Shown: positions 34,790 through 44,237, counted from the stretch's first letter. The stretch: DNA of 64,000 bases from Vibrio rumoiensis (GCF_002218045.2 NZ_AP018686.1:124001-188000), one strand, 5' to 3'. The notes: generated by a model from the letters alone, not told the origin. Program-made: numbers and translations.

Positions 34790-36469
34790 ATGATGAGTGT
34801 TGAAAAATTTACAATTGGTTTGGATTTTGGCTCCGACTCGGTTCGTGCTTTGTTAGTCAATATCAAAACCGGTCAAGAAGTGGCTTGTGGTGTTCAATAT
34901 TATCCGCGTTGGATGGAAGGACAGTATTGTCAGCCGGCGGTTTCACAATTTCGTCATCACCCGCAAGACTATATTGATGCAATGACTGCAGCGGTAAAAG
35001 AAGCGCTTGCTCAAGTATCTGACGAAGTTCGTAACAGTGTCGTTGGTATCGGTGTGGATACTACAGGTTCAACCACTGCGCCGGTCGATAAAGATGGTAA
35101 CGTTTTGGCTCTATTGCCAGAATTTGAGCACAACCCTCATGCCATGTTCATTTTGTGGAAAGACCACACTTCCATTCAAAAAGCAGAACTCATCAATAAG
35201 CTGGCTCATGGTGGCGACTTCCCTGATTACACTCGTTATGTTGGCGGTATCTACTCTTCTGAGTGGTTCTGGGCAAAAGCGGCTTGGGTGAGCGAGCAAG
35301 ACGCTGATGTGGCGAAACATGCACATACTTGGGTGGAATTATGTGACTGGATCCCAGCATTAATTTCTGGCAATCAAGCGCCAAACAAATTACGTCGCGG
35401 TATTTGCGCCGCTGGGCATAAAGCGCTGTGGCACGATGATTGGAATGGTCTGCCAGCTCAAGATTTCCTATCTGCGATTTCACCGACTTTAGATGGCATT
35501 CGTGAGCGCATGTTTACTGAAGTCTATACCTCTGACCAACAAGCCGGCTTATTAAGCGCCGAATGGGCGGAGCGTTTTGGTTTGCCAGTCGGTATTGCGG
35601 TTGCGATTGGTGAGTTTGATTGCCACATGGGCGCAGTCGGTGCTGGTGCTGGCGAACATGACCTAGTGAAAGTGATCGGTACTTCAACTTGTGACATTTT
35701 GATGGTGAAACCAGAAGATGTAGCAGGCAAAACCATTGAAGGCATTTGTGGTCAGGTAAAAGGCAGCGCATTGCCAAACTTAGTGGCGTTAGAAGCGGGT
35801 CAGTCTGCTTTTGGTGATATTTACGCATGGTACAAACGCCTACTAATGTGGCCGATTCAACAATGGGTGAAAACGCACCCAGAAGATCAACATCTACTTG
35901 ATGGTATTGATGACATTCTTATCCCAATGCTGGCGGATGCAGCGAGCGATCAACCTCAAGCGGAACATTCTCCACTGAGCATGGATTGGCACAATGGTCG
36001 TAGAACGCCAATGGCCAACCAACGCTTAAAAGGGGTGATCAGTGGCTTGAATTTAGGCAGCACCTCTCCAGATGTGTTCTACAGCTTAGTGGAATCCACC
36101 GCGCATGGTGCAAAAGCGATTATGGATTGCATGGTCACACAAGGCGTTGATGTGAAACGTGTGCTGGCGATTGGCGGTATTGCACAAAAATCATCCTTGG
36201 TCATGCAAACCTGCGCCGATGTGATGGGCCGTGATATTGCGGTGGTGGAATCTGATCAATGTTGTGCACTGGGCGCGGCGATTTTTGCGGCAGTGGCAGC
36301 CGATGCTCACAGCAGCGTTTCTGAAGCTCAAGCGGCAATGGCGAGCCCAATTCGTCATGTCTATACCCCAGAAAAAGGTGCGGTGGCTTTCTACCAAAAT
36401 CGTCATCAATCTTACCGTGATTTAGGCCAGCATGTTGAAGCCTTTACTGATGAACAAAAAGGAGCCTAA
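34790..36469 (+). CDS. araB: Ribulokinase
   Basis: This 559-residue FGGY-family kinase starts FTIGLDFGSDSVRALLVN (phosphate-binding loop). Ribulokinase-type features include GIGVDTTGSTTAPVDKDGN, IGEFDCHMGAVGAG, LVKVIGTSTCDILM, and the C-terminal adenosine-binding VLAIGGIAQKSSLVMQTCAD. It phosphorylates L-ribulose to L-ribulose-5-phosphate in the cytoplasm. It is the first gene of an araB-araD-araA operon behind an AraC operator; araD starts 2 bp after its stop. An ATG at 34793 is an equally possible start. Confidence 0.96.
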   Translation: MMSVEKFTIGLDFGSDSVRALLVNIKTGQEVACGVQYYPRWMEGQYCQPAVSQFRHHPQDYIDAMTAAVKEALAQVSDEVRNSVVGIGVDTTGSTTAPVDKDGNVLALLPEFEHNPHAMFILWKDHTSIQKAELINKLAHGGDFPDYTRYVGGIYSSEWFWAKAAWVSEQDADVAKHAHTWVELCDWIPALISGNQAPNKLRRGICAAGHKALWHDDWNGLPAQDFLSAISPTLDGIRERMFTEVYTSDQQAGLLSAEWAERFGLPVGIAVAIGEFDCHMGAVGAGAGEHDLVKVIGTSTCDILMVKPEDVAGKTIEGICGQVKGSALPNLVALEAGQSAFGDIYAWYKRLLMWPIQQWVKTHPEDQHLLDGIDDILIPMLADAASDQPQAEHSPLSMDWHNGRRTPMANQRLKGVISGLNLGSTSPDVFYSLVESTAHGAKAIMDCMVTQGVDVKRVLAIGGIAQKSSLVMQTCADVMGRDIAVVESDQCCALGAAIFAAVAADAHSSVSEAQAAMASPIRHVYTPEKGAVAFYQNRHQSYRDLGQHVEAFTDEQKGA

Positions 36470-36471
36470 TC

Positions 36472-37173
36472 ATGTCACAGCAACGTCTTCCAGAATTAAG
36501 AGAACAAGTATGGCGTGCCAATATGGATCTTCAAGTTCACAACTTGGTGACCTTCACTTGGGGCAACGTATCGGGCATTGACCGTGACACAGGTTTAGTC
36601 GCCATTAAACCAAGCGGCGTCGCTTATGAAGATTTGAGCCCAGAGAATATGGTGCTGGTGGATCTTGATGGCAACGTGGTGCAAGGCGATTTAAAACCGT
36701 CATCCGATACCGCGACTCACTTAGCGCTATACCGAGCGTTTAAAGACATCGGCGGCATCGTACATACCCATTCTTCTTACGCAACCTCATGGGCACAAGC
36801 TGGTGCGGCCATTCCAGCTTTTGGTACCACGCATGCTGATTATTTCTACGGCAATATTCCTTGCGCTCGTGCTCTGACGGAACAAGAAATCAAAAATGAA
36901 TACGAATTGAATACCGGCAACGTGATTATAGAAACGATCGGTGACACAGATCCGATGGCGATTCCCGGCATTTTAGTTCGCGAACACGCACCGTTTACTT
37001 GGGGAACTGACCCACATAACGCGGTACACAATGCCGTAGTGGTAGAAGAAGTCGCCAAAATGGCGTATCGCACCATTACGATTAATCCAAGTACTTTGCC
37101 AATTCCGCAGACCTTGTTGGATAAGCACTACCTACGTAAGCACGGAAAAGACGCTTACTACGGACAAAAATAG
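36472..37173 (+). CDS. araD: L-ribulose-5-phosphate 4-epimerase
   Basis: This 233-residue class II aldolase-like epimerase carries GNVSGIDRDTGLVAIKPSGV near the N-terminus, the metal-binding HTHSSYATSWAQAG (about residues 96-109), THADYFYG, and a later His in REHAPFTWG. It converts L-ribulose-5-phosphate to D-xylulose-5-phosphate, joining the arabinose and xylose routes. AAGGAGCC precedes the ATG. The order araB-araD-araA differs from araBAD in E. coli. Confidence 0.96.
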   Translation: MSQQRLPELREQVWRANMDLQVHNLVTFTWGNVSGIDRDTGLVAIKPSGVAYEDLSPENMVLVDLDGNVVQGDLKPSSDTATHLALYRAFKDIGGIVHTHSSYATSWAQAGAAIPAFGTTHADYFYGNIPCARALTEQEIKNEYELNTGNVIIETIGDTDPMAIPGILVREHAPFTWGTDPHNAVHNAVVVEEVAKMAYRTITINPSTLPIPQTLLDKHYLRKHGKDAYYGQK

Positions 37174-37270
37174 TATTCCTATTGACTTAATATTTCATCG
37201 TTTCATTCAAGCGCAGTACTTAACAAAAAGTCATTGAATGGGACGACACCGAACAAAGACAGAGGCAATT

Positions 37271-38776
37271 ATGACAAACTTAACAACAAACAAATCAGTA
37301 TGGTTCATCACAGGTTCACAGCATCTCTATGGACCAAAAGTACTTGAGCAAGTCGCTGCCAACAGCCAAGAAATTGTGGCGGGTTTTAATCAAGGAAATG
37401 ATATTTGTGTCTCTATTGAATGCAAAGACACAGTCAAATCACCAGAAGAAATTTTGAAAGTGTGCCAACAAGCCAATAACGACGAAAACTGTCTTGGTGT
37501 GGTACTTTGGATGCATACTTTCTCGCCTGCAAAAATGTGGATTGCCGGTCTGAAACAACTGAATAAACCATTCGTTCATCTACATACTCAATTTAGCGAA
37601 GCCCTACCGTGGGAAAGCATTGATATGGCGTACATGAACTTAAACCAAAGTGCTCACGGTGATCGTGAATTTGGTTTCATCGGTACTCGTTTAGGCTTAG
37701 ATCGCCGCGTTATCGTGGGTCACTGGCAAAAAGAATCGGTACGTAAACAACTCGATCACTGGTGTCGTGCAGCGATTGGCTGGAACGAAAGTAATACACT
37801 ACGAGTGGCTCGTTTTGGTGACAACATGCGCCAAGTGGCGGTAACCGAAGGCAATAAAGTCAGCTCACAAATTGAGTTTGGTTTTGAAGTTCATGCTTAT
37901 GGTTTGGGTGAGCTAACAGAAGTCGTTAACGCAGTAGAAGACAGCGCGATCACCGCATTGCTTGAAGAATATCGTTCGACTTACAGCATCGCATCAGAAA
38001 TTTTTGAAAATGCAGAACAACTTGAAGTATTGAAAAATGAAGCGCGTTTAGAGCTAGGTATGGAGAAATTCCTACAAGATCGCGGCTGCATGGCGTTTGT
38101 AAACACCTTTGAAAACCTAACTGGTCTAACGAACCTTCCGGGTTTAGCGACTCAACGCTTAATGGAAAAAGGTTACGGCTACGGCGGTGAGGGGGATTGG
38201 AAAACATCCGCTATGGTTCGAATCATCAAAGCGATGGGCCAAGGTCTACCGGGCGGTACGTCTTTCATGGAAGACTACACTTACAACCTAACGGGTGACG
38301 GTCAAGTATTGGGCGCACACATGTTAGAAGTCTGTCCAACCATTGCAGCAGAAAAACCATCAGTACAAATTCACCGTCATACCATTGGTAAAACGGATGA
38401 TGTTGCACGTGCCATCTTTAGCGCTAAAGCCGGCCCTGCATTAGTGGTAACACTGATTGATCTAGGTAACCGCTACCGTATGCTTGTTAACGAAATCGAC
38501 ACGGTTAACCCACCATCGGATCTACCGCACCTTCCAGTTGCACACGCACTTTGGGAGCCTAAGCCGAACCTTGAAGTCTCAGCCGCCGCTTGGATCCATG
38601 CGGGGGGCGCACATCACAGCGTTTATACACAAAATGTCACGCTCGATATGCTAGAAGATTTTGCTGAGTTTGCTGGCATCGAGCTTGTTGTGATTGATAG
38701 CAACACAACGATTCGCGATTTTAAAACCACACTTAAACACAACAGCATGTTCTACCGTCTAAGCAACGGCATCTAA
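37271..38776 (+). CDS. araA: L-arabinose isomerase
   Basis: The 501-residue protein (E. coli AraA is 500) begins MTNLTTNKSVWFITGSQHLY and contains LHTQFSEALPW, RVARFGDNMRQVAVTEGNK, GGEGDWKTSA, and a C-terminal metal region with IHAGGAHHSVYTQ. It converts L-arabinose to L-ribulose. The ATG at 37271 follows AGAGGCAATT; an in-frame ATG at 37238 would add 11 unlikely residues. It is the last gene before a strong terminator. Confidence 0.97.
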   Translation: MTNLTTNKSVWFITGSQHLYGPKVLEQVAANSQEIVAGFNQGNDICVSIECKDTVKSPEEILKVCQQANNDENCLGVVLWMHTFSPAKMWIAGLKQLNKPFVHLHTQFSEALPWESIDMAYMNLNQSAHGDREFGFIGTRLGLDRRVIVGHWQKESVRKQLDHWCRAAIGWNESNTLRVARFGDNMRQVAVTEGNKVSSQIEFGFEVHAYGLGELTEVVNAVEDSAITALLEEYRSTYSIASEIFENAEQLEVLKNEARLELGMEKFLQDRGCMAFVNTFENLTGLTNLPGLATQRLMEKGYGYGGEGDWKTSAMVRIIKAMGQGLPGGTSFMEDYTYNLTGDGQVLGAHMLEVCPTIAAEKPSVQIHRHTIGKTDDVARAIFSAKAGPALVVTLIDLGNRYRMLVNEIDTVNPPSDLPHLPVAHALWEPKPNLEVSAAAWIHAGGAHHSVYTQNVTLDMLEDFAEFAGIELVVIDSNTTIRDFKTTLKHNSMFYRLSNGI

Positions 38777-38784
38777 TGAACTTC

Positions 38785-38820
38785 AGCGCTTATTCCGCAA
38801 AAGAGTAAGCGCTTTTTTTA
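38785..38820 (+). terminator. Terminator after araA
   Basis: AGCGCTTA and TAAGCGCT form a perfect 8-bp stem with a 13-nt loop, followed by seven T residues, just past the araA stop. Confidence 0.88.
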
Positions 38821-38842
38821 TTTTTATATTTTAGGGATCGAG

Positions 38843-39790
38843 ATGAATCAATTACAACAACTACGTGAGTTCACCACTGTGGTGGCCGATACAGGGGATA
38901 TTCAGGCGATAACGCAATATCAACCACAAGATGCCACCACCAACCCATCATTAATCTTAAAAGCGGCGCAGCTTTCCGATTACCAACCATTGATAGAACA
39001 AGCCATCGAATATGCGAAAAGTCAGAGTCAAGATAAGAAAACGCAGATCGAAGATACGTGCGATATGCTGGCAGTCAATATTGGTAAAGAAATCCTAAAA
39101 GTCATCCCTGGCCGTATCTCAACTGAAGTGGATGCGTGCCTTTCTTATGATACTGAAGCCAGTATTAAAAAAGCGCGTAAACTGATCAAACTGTACAACG
39201 ATGCAGGCGTCAGCAATGACCGAATTTTGATTAAATTGGCCTCGACTTGGCAAGGTATTCGCGCGGCTGAGCAGTTAGAAAAAGAAGGCATTCAATGTAA
39301 CCTGACGCTGTTGTTCTCGTTTGCTCAAGCGCGTGCCTGTGCCGAAGCAGGCGTTTACTTGATTTCGCCATTCGTGGGCCGAATCATGGATTGGTATAAA
39401 GCCAAAGAAGGCAAAGCGTTCTCGGCATCAGAAGATCCGGGCGTATTGTCGGTACAGAAAATTTACCATTACTATAAATCTCACGCTTACCCAACGATTG
39501 TCATGGGCGCAAGTTTCCGCAATGTTGGGGAAATTTTAGAGCTAGCGGGTTGTGATCGCTTAACCATTAGCCCACAACTGCTGCAAGAGCTTGAGCAAAC
39601 AGAAGGTAAAATCAGCGCTAAATTGGTAGCAGGATCTGAAACCAAGCCCGCACCACAACCCCTGACCGAAGCGGAATTCCTGTGGGAGCATAACCAAGAT
39701 CCAATGGCGGTCGAAAAATTGGCGGAAGGTATTCGCAATTTTGCTATCGATCAAGGTACACTCGAAGCGATGATTGCAGAGAAATTGTAA
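38843..39790 (+). CDS. talB: Transaldolase (arabinose cluster copy)
   Basis: The 315-residue class I transaldolase has the TalB-type N-terminus VVADTGDIQAITQYQPQDAT, Schiff-base lysine in RILIKLASTWQG (about residue 131), CNLTLLFSFAQARACAEAGV and SPFVGRIMDWYK. It transfers the dihydroxyacetone unit between sugar phosphates in the pentose phosphate pathway. It ends AEKL, as E. coli-type enzymes do. A second copy lies at 59813-60778. AGGGATCGAG precedes the ATG. Confidence 0.95.
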   Translation: MNQLQQLREFTTVVADTGDIQAITQYQPQDATTNPSLILKAAQLSDYQPLIEQAIEYAKSQSQDKKTQIEDTCDMLAVNIGKEILKVIPGRISTEVDACLSYDTEASIKKARKLIKLYNDAGVSNDRILIKLASTWQGIRAAEQLEKEGIQCNLTLLFSFAQARACAEAGVYLISPFVGRIMDWYKAKEGKAFSASEDPGVLSVQKIYHYYKSHAYPTIVMGASFRNVGEILELAGCDRLTISPQLLQELEQTEGKISAKLVAGSETKPAPQPLTEAEFLWEHNQDPMAVEKLAEGIRNFAIDQGTLEAMIAEKL

Positions 39791-39860
39791 AGATTACTCT
39801 TTCAAAACGTTTTACTAAGCCAGTACCGAGTGACTGGCTTTGTTGTATAAAAGGAAGTCT

Positions 39861-40691
39861 ATGACGTACCAATTTTTGGCATTAGATCTTGATGGCACCA
39901 CACTGCAAAATGATCATACTTTACATCCATTGGTTAAAGAGTATGTGCAGAAAATCAAACATCATTATCCCGTTATGATTGTCACTGGTCGCCATCACAC
40001 CGCAGCGAAACCTTATTATGATGAGCTCGGGCTAACCACTCCTATTATCTGTTGCAACGGTGTCTATCGCTATGACTACACCAACCATTGTGTGGAAACT
40101 GGCATAGCGATTCCCCATGATTTAGCGCAATCCTTTTTAGCTTTAGCGCACCAATATCAACTGCAACTGGTGATGTACACCGAAGACGGTATGGCGTTCT
40201 CACACCACGATCCTATTCCTTATATGTTGCCTTTAAAGCAATGGGCACAAAGCTACCCAATAGATCAACGTCCGAATATTTATCAAGTGGAAAGCTTTGA
40301 AGCTGAATTGAACAAAACGAACAAAGTGTGGAAGTTCGTCGCTCAAGGCTCAGCGAAAAACTTTCAAGCCTTTTTGCAGCAACCACTGATTGAACAATAT
40401 TTTTCAGGCTCGCTATCGGGTGAAAATAAAATTGATCTGGCGATGAAAGGGCACAGCAAAGGTAAAGCTTTGATTGATTACCTGGCTACGAAAAATATTG
40501 ATGAAAAACATGCGGTTGCAGCCGGTGATAACTATAATGACATCTCCATGCTGAGTGTGGTTGGGGGCTCGATTGCCATGCTGCACGCCCATGATGAAGT
40601 AAAGAAACATGCTAAAATTATCTGCACCACTGATAATCAGGGTGACGGATTAACACAATTATTAAAACAATATTTTCCGATTAAGAATTAA
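39861..40691 (+). CDS. HAD-superfamily Cof-type sugar-phosphate phosphatase
   Basis: The 276-residue protein begins MTYQFLALDLDGTTLQNDHT, with HAD motif I DLDGT. Motif II is in VMIVTGRHH, a Lys lies in SLSGENKIDLAMKGHSKG (C2b-cap region), and motif IV is AAGDNYNDISML. This is the YidA/Cof layout, which dephosphorylates sugar phosphates. AAAGGAAGTCT precedes the ATG; the frame opens at a TTG at 39840. It sits between talB and araC, so an arabinose-pathway housekeeping role is plausible. Confidence 0.9.
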   Translation: MTYQFLALDLDGTTLQNDHTLHPLVKEYVQKIKHHYPVMIVTGRHHTAAKPYYDELGLTTPIICCNGVYRYDYTNHCVETGIAIPHDLAQSFLALAHQYQLQLVMYTEDGMAFSHHDPIPYMLPLKQWAQSYPIDQRPNIYQVESFEAELNKTNKVWKFVAQGSAKNFQAFLQQPLIEQYFSGSLSGENKIDLAMKGHSKGKALIDYLATKNIDEKHAVAAGDNYNDISMLSVVGGSIAMLHAHDEVKKHAKIICTTDNQGDGLTQLLKQYFPIKN

Positions 40692-40717
40692 AACCCATAT
40701 ATAGGGTAATTGCTGCT

Positions 40718-41566
40718 ATGAATTCAACAATGCAAACCGATCCATTAAAACCGGGGTATGATTTTAATGCTCATTTGGTCGCGGGTTTAACGCCAATAGA
40801 AAAGGGCGGTGATCTCGATTTTACTATCGATCGTCCTAATGGCATGAAAGGCTTTATCATCAACTTGACGGTTAAAGGCCAAGGTACGGTCTTTCATGGC
40901 GATGATGCGTTTGAAGTGCAAGAAGGGGACTTGCTCCTTTTCCCAACCGGAGTACCTCACTATTATCATCGTTCTGAACAAACGGAAGAATGGCACCACC
41001 GCTGGATCTATTTCCGCCCACGTGCCTACTGGAATAACCGTCTAAAATGGGAAGAGTGCATCAATGGTGTATTCATTACTAAAGGGGTGCAAATTGACGA
41101 TCAGGAAAAGCTCAACCAATTGTTTTTACAAATTGAAGCATTGAGTAAAGTTGAAGAGCCTTATGTCGATGAGTTGAGCTTAAACTTGCTTGAGCAAATT
41201 TTGATTCGTTGCAAAATGAACCAGCCTAATTTGATTAAAAAGCGCGTCGATCCACGCATCACCGAAGTCGTCAATTATATGGCCAAACACCTTAATGAAG
41301 ACTTCTCGAACGAACAGCTTGCCGAGCTTATTTGCCTTTCACCTTCCCGCCTAGGGCATTTATTCCGCGATGAGATTGGTATGACCATCACCCAATGGCG
41401 TGATGACCAACGTATTAGCCGCGCTAAGCAGCTACTGGTGACATCAAACTATTCGATTAACCAAATTTCACGCCTAATTGGCTATTCTGATCCGCTTTAT
41501 TTTTCACGGGTATTTAAAAATAAGGCAGGACTTAGCCCGAAACTGTACCGTGAGAAGGTGATGTAG
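40718..41566 (+). CDS. araC: Arabinose operon regulator AraC
   Basis: The 282-residue protein has an N-terminal cupin arm that binds arabinose (EEWHHRWIYFRPRAYWNNRL closely resembles E. coli AraC). The C-terminal double helix-turn-helix contains SNEQLAELICLSPSRLGHLF and NQISRLIGYSDPLYFSRVFK. It probably binds the 21-bp-spaced operator at 34647-34684 and switches araB-araD-araA between repressed and induced states. Unlike in E. coli, it is not divergent from araB but lies 6 kb downstream. Confidence 0.94.
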   Translation: MNSTMQTDPLKPGYDFNAHLVAGLTPIEKGGDLDFTIDRPNGMKGFIINLTVKGQGTVFHGDDAFEVQEGDLLLFPTGVPHYYHRSEQTEEWHHRWIYFRPRAYWNNRLKWEECINGVFITKGVQIDDQEKLNQLFLQIEALSKVEEPYVDELSLNLLEQILIRCKMNQPNLIKKRVDPRITEVVNYMAKHLNEDFSNEQLAELICLSPSRLGHLFRDEIGMTITQWRDDQRISRAKQLLVTSNYSINQISRLIGYSDPLYFSRVFKNKAGLSPKLYREKVM

Positions 41567-41900
41567 TAATGGGTTTCTAGGGAGAACTATTCGAGATACG
41601 AAGTGCCTGAATGGTGAGTCCGATATTATTTATAGAGCCAGTTTGAATGTATGAATTTTTAATGGAGAATTAGACTGATTATCTCTGCATTTTATCCTTT
41701 TTAAATATGGGATAAGTCTGACTTTATTAAAGTATTTAGATGTTTAGCTTGCTGGACAGAAAAGCGAGTGGAATGATAGACGGATTTTTCCGTCTATTAA
41801 ATTGTTAGGAATACGCATGCTGAAATTACAAGACTTATTTGACGGTTTGAACCCTGACTTAGGGTCAGATAAACAAGATTAACCCTACCAGAGGCATATA
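41567..41900. other. Intergenic region with a perfect 9-bp hairpin
   Basis: ATAGACGGA (41776-41784) and TCCGTCTAT (41789-41797) form a perfect 9-bp stem with a 4-nt loop, without a T run. Apart from a 21-codon frame at 41817, no gene is seen. The region probably holds the promoter of the isochorismatase-like gene. Confidence 0.5.
41817..41882 (+). CDS. Possible 21-aa small protein or leader peptide
   Basis: AGGA lies 6 nt before the ATG, and the frame encodes a 21-residue acidic peptide starting MLKLQDLFDGL. It ends 18 bp before the isochorismatase-like gene. No family is recognised, and no attenuator structure is evident. Confidence 0.3.
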   Translation: MLKLQDLFDGLNPDLGSDKQD

Positions 41901-42440
41901 ATGAAATCTGCGGTATTAGTTATTGACGTTCAGTCGATTTTGTTCGATCCAGAACCTCAACCATTTGAATCTCAAGTAGTACTCAAAAAAATTAATGAAG
42001 TTACCAGGTTAGCGCGTGCAAAATCAGTTCCAGTCATCTTTATCCAGCACGAACAACCTAAAACTGTTATCGAACATGGGAGTGAAGGTTGGGCTATACA
42101 ATCTAGTCTGGTAACAAAAAGTGGTGATCATTTTGTGCGTAAGACAACACCAGACTCGTTCTTAGATACTACCCTTCAGAGTCTTTTAAAAAAGCTAGAG
42201 GTTGAGAGCTTAGTTGTGTGTGGTTACGCCTCTGAGTTTTGTGTTGATACAACCGTTCGTAGAGCGGCTGGACTTGGGTATCCAGTGACTTTGGTTTCAG
42301 ATGCCCATACTACGCATGATAAGCCTCATGCTAGTGGTGCTCAAATTCGAGCGCATCATAATGCTACGTTACCTAATATTTCTAGCTTTGGTGTCACGAT
42401 CGCAGCAGTAGAAGTAGGTAAGCTTTGGGCACAAAACTAA
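41901..42440 (+). CDS. Isochorismatase-like cysteine hydrolase
   Basis: This 179-residue enzyme shows the isochorismatase-hydrolase triad: Asp in VLVIDVQSILF, Lys in VRKTTPDSF and Cys in VVCGYASEFCVDTTVRRA. VTLVSDAHTTHD follows, as in nicotinamidase-like proteins. The substrate is unknown. AGAGGCATATA precedes the ATG. The closely following gene is YjbR-like, but a tandem repeat lies between them. Confidence 0.9.
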   Translation: MKSAVLVIDVQSILFDPEPQPFESQVVLKKINEVTRLARAKSVPVIFIQHEQPKTVIEHGSEGWAIQSSLVTKSGDHFVRKTTPDSFLDTTLQSLLKKLEVESLVVCGYASEFCVDTTVRRAAGLGYPVTLVSDAHTTHDKPHASGAQIRAHHNATLPNISSFGVTIAAVEVGKLWAQN

Positions 42441-42539
42441 CAAGCGACGATGGCGACTTTTTTAGGTTTTCTTGCATCGAGAAAACGTTTATAAATGCTT
42501 TAAACACTGGATTACATGCAGGCATCGAAATTATCATTC

Positions 42540-42581
42540 GAGACACGAGACACGAGACACGAGACACGAGACACGAGACAC
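42540..42581 (+). repeat. Heptanucleotide tandem repeat (GAGACAC)6
   Basis: Six perfect copies of GAGACAC are followed by a partial unit, 25 bp upstream of the YjbR-like start. The tract is translated in open frames on both strands, but those frames lack other support. Confidence 0.95.
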
Positions 42582-42606
42582 GAACTACCCTAATGGTGAA
42601 AACACA

Positions 42607-42978
42607 ATGACGCATGATGAGTTTAATCAATTTTGTGGCAGCCTTACCGCGTCGACTTACGTCATGCAGTGGAATCATTCTCATGTCTGGAAAGTTGGCG
42701 GTAAAGTCTTTGCCATAGGTAGCATCGGTAAGTCAGGTCAGCCAGCATTTACTTTCAAAGCCTCACCCATCAATTTTGATTTTTTAAAACAAGAAGCAGG
42801 CTATATTCCCGCCCCTTACTTTGCCAGCAGAGGTATGAAATGGATTCAACAAGTTGAAACCACTGGCGCACTCGATGATGATCTGAAGTACTACTTATCA
42901 GAATCTTACCGTTTGGTGTTTGAAGGGTTAACTAAGGCTAAGCGCAGTGAAATAGTTCTAAAGAATCATGAATCTTAA
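42607..42978 (+). CDS. MmcQ/YjbR family DNA-binding protein
   Basis: The 123-residue protein matches YjbR: MTHDEFNQFCGSLTASTYVM, HVWKVGGKVFAIG, FTFKASPINFDFLKQEAGYI, then PAPYFASRGMKWIQQ and a C-terminal SYRLVFEGLTKAKR. The family has a CyaY-like fold and proposed DNA binding. The start at 42607 (GGTGA 8 nt upstream) is chosen because the open frame upstream passes through the heptanucleotide repeat and looks non-coding. Confidence 0.88.
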   Translation: MTHDEFNQFCGSLTASTYVMQWNHSHVWKVGGKVFAIGSIGKSGQPAFTFKASPINFDFLKQEAGYIPAPYFASRGMKWIQQVETTGALDDDLKYYLSESYRLVFEGLTKAKRSEIVLKNHES

Positions 42979-43204
42979 TCATCGCTAACCTTAACTTTAT
43001 ACCTTGTGATATTTTTCAGCCTTTTCTTATATGTATTGTCGATAATCTGAAATATATTCCATCTATTTACACTGTAAAATGACGTTATAAATTTCGATTT
43101 TGTTTCAATGGCCATCAGCCACAAGAATAAAAATGAAAGGGATAAGGTGTTTTAAACGCTAAACTCAGCATTTAATAGGCGTTTGCCCGCCATATAGAAA
43201 TTAG

Positions 43205-43247
43205 GCCCAAGTTATTATTTAAAAGGTTCACTTGGGCTTTGTCTTTT
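43205..43247 (+). terminator. Terminator, plus strand
   Basis: GCCCAAGT and ACTTGGGC form an 8-bp stem with a 17-nt loop, followed by TTTGTCTTTT. It lies between the YjbR gene and the convergent YdjM-like gene. Confidence 0.7.
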
Positions 43248-43250
43248 CTG

Positions 43251-44237
43251 TCAATCAAACATCATATCGATTGGCATTAATTCTCTTTTCCCATTCCCGG
43301 TATTGCTCTGATATTGAATGTGTTGGTTGGGTTGTTGCGGGTTGAGTTGAATTCCCCATAGCGGTTCAATGCCATTGACTTGCGTGGCATAACGTATATC
43401 ACCTATTAATAAGGGATTATCCATCACCAACCAATCATCACTAAACCAGCTAAACCGAGCAATATCATGGTACTGAGTTGAGTTATGGTCGATGGTTGGA
43501 AATCTTTTATTTATATTGAATTTAGCAACAGATTGACCGGGATAAACCTTAGTCTTACCCAATAATGAAACTCGAATCGCATTCACGTAATAACGGTCGT
43601 TAGCCTCGTAAATTGTGCGCCAGACGAGTAGGTTACCTATGGTTGGCATTGCTTTAATTCGAGTAATGGAATGCTTATTTTGCTGGGCAATTTGCTCAGT
43701 GGTTTTTAGTGCTCGATGGTGTTGTAACGCGCCAAAGCTAATATAGAAAGCAAAGAAACTGGCCCCCGCAACCATCCACGTTTTGGATTTTGTAATACAA
43801 GTGATGATGATCGCGAGAAGCAAAGGTAGGGTAACCAGCGGGTCAATAATTCCGATGATGTCCCATGCAATTCGTTGGTTCGAAAACGGCCATAACAACT
43901 GAGTGCCATAAGTGGTTAAGGCATCGAGTAATCCATGAGTCGCATAACCAATGGTGGCAAACAAGAAGGTTTGTTTAAATGTAATTTGACGATAGACGAT
44001 AAGCCAAAGCAGCAGCGCAATAATCAAACCACCAAATGGAATGAAGAACAATGAATGGGTAAATTGGCGATGAAACTCCAATGCCAGCAAGGGATCACTA
44101 CTGGATTTTATTAACACGTCTAAATCCGGTGCTAAGCCTGCCACACAACCCACCTTCGCGGCATGAGTTCGGTATTGTTTGTTGGATACTAGTAATGCAG
44201 CACTCGCGCCAAGCACGCCTTGTGATATTGGATCCAT
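43251..44237 (-). CDS. YdjM-like inner-membrane metal-dependent hydrolase (DUF457)
   Basis: The 328-residue protein has four to five membrane helices and the family start MDPISQGVLGASAALLVS. VAGLAPDLDVLI and HRQFTHSLFF carry conserved Asp and His residues, and GYATHGLLDALTTYGTQLLW carries a further His and Asp. The last third is soluble. Relatives are called membrane-bound metal-dependent hydrolases; YdjM of E. coli is LexA-regulated, but no LexA box was found here. AAAGGATGAAAT precedes the ATG. Confidence 0.88.
   Translation of the reverse strand: MDPISQGVLGASAALLVSNKQYRTHAAKVGCVAGLAPDLDVLIKSSSDPLLALEFHRQFTHSLFFIPFGGLIIALLLWLIVYRQITFKQTFLFATIGYATHGLLDALTTYGTQLLWPFSNQRIAWDIIGIIDPLVTLPLLLAIIITCITKSKTWMVAGASFFAFYISFGALQHHRALKTTEQIAQQNKHSITRIKAMPTIGNLLVWRTIYEANDRYYVNAIRVSLLGKTKVYPGQSVAKFNINKRFPTIDHNSTQYHDIARFSWFSDDWLVMDNPLLIGDIRYATQVNGIEPLWGIQLNPQQPNQHIQYQSNTGNGKRELMPIDMMFD

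Noticed and set aside
41800..42470. Isochorismatase-like gene as an integron cassette (GTTAGGA upstream, TAACAAGC downstream)
   Set aside because: The bases between do not form an attC-type paired structure, and the upstream site does not fit GTTRRRY.
42425..42684. Open frames on both strands through the heptanucleotide repeat (RDTRHETR and SCLVSRV patterns)
   Set aside because: They arise from the repeat itself and lack good starts; the YjbR domain begins at 42607.
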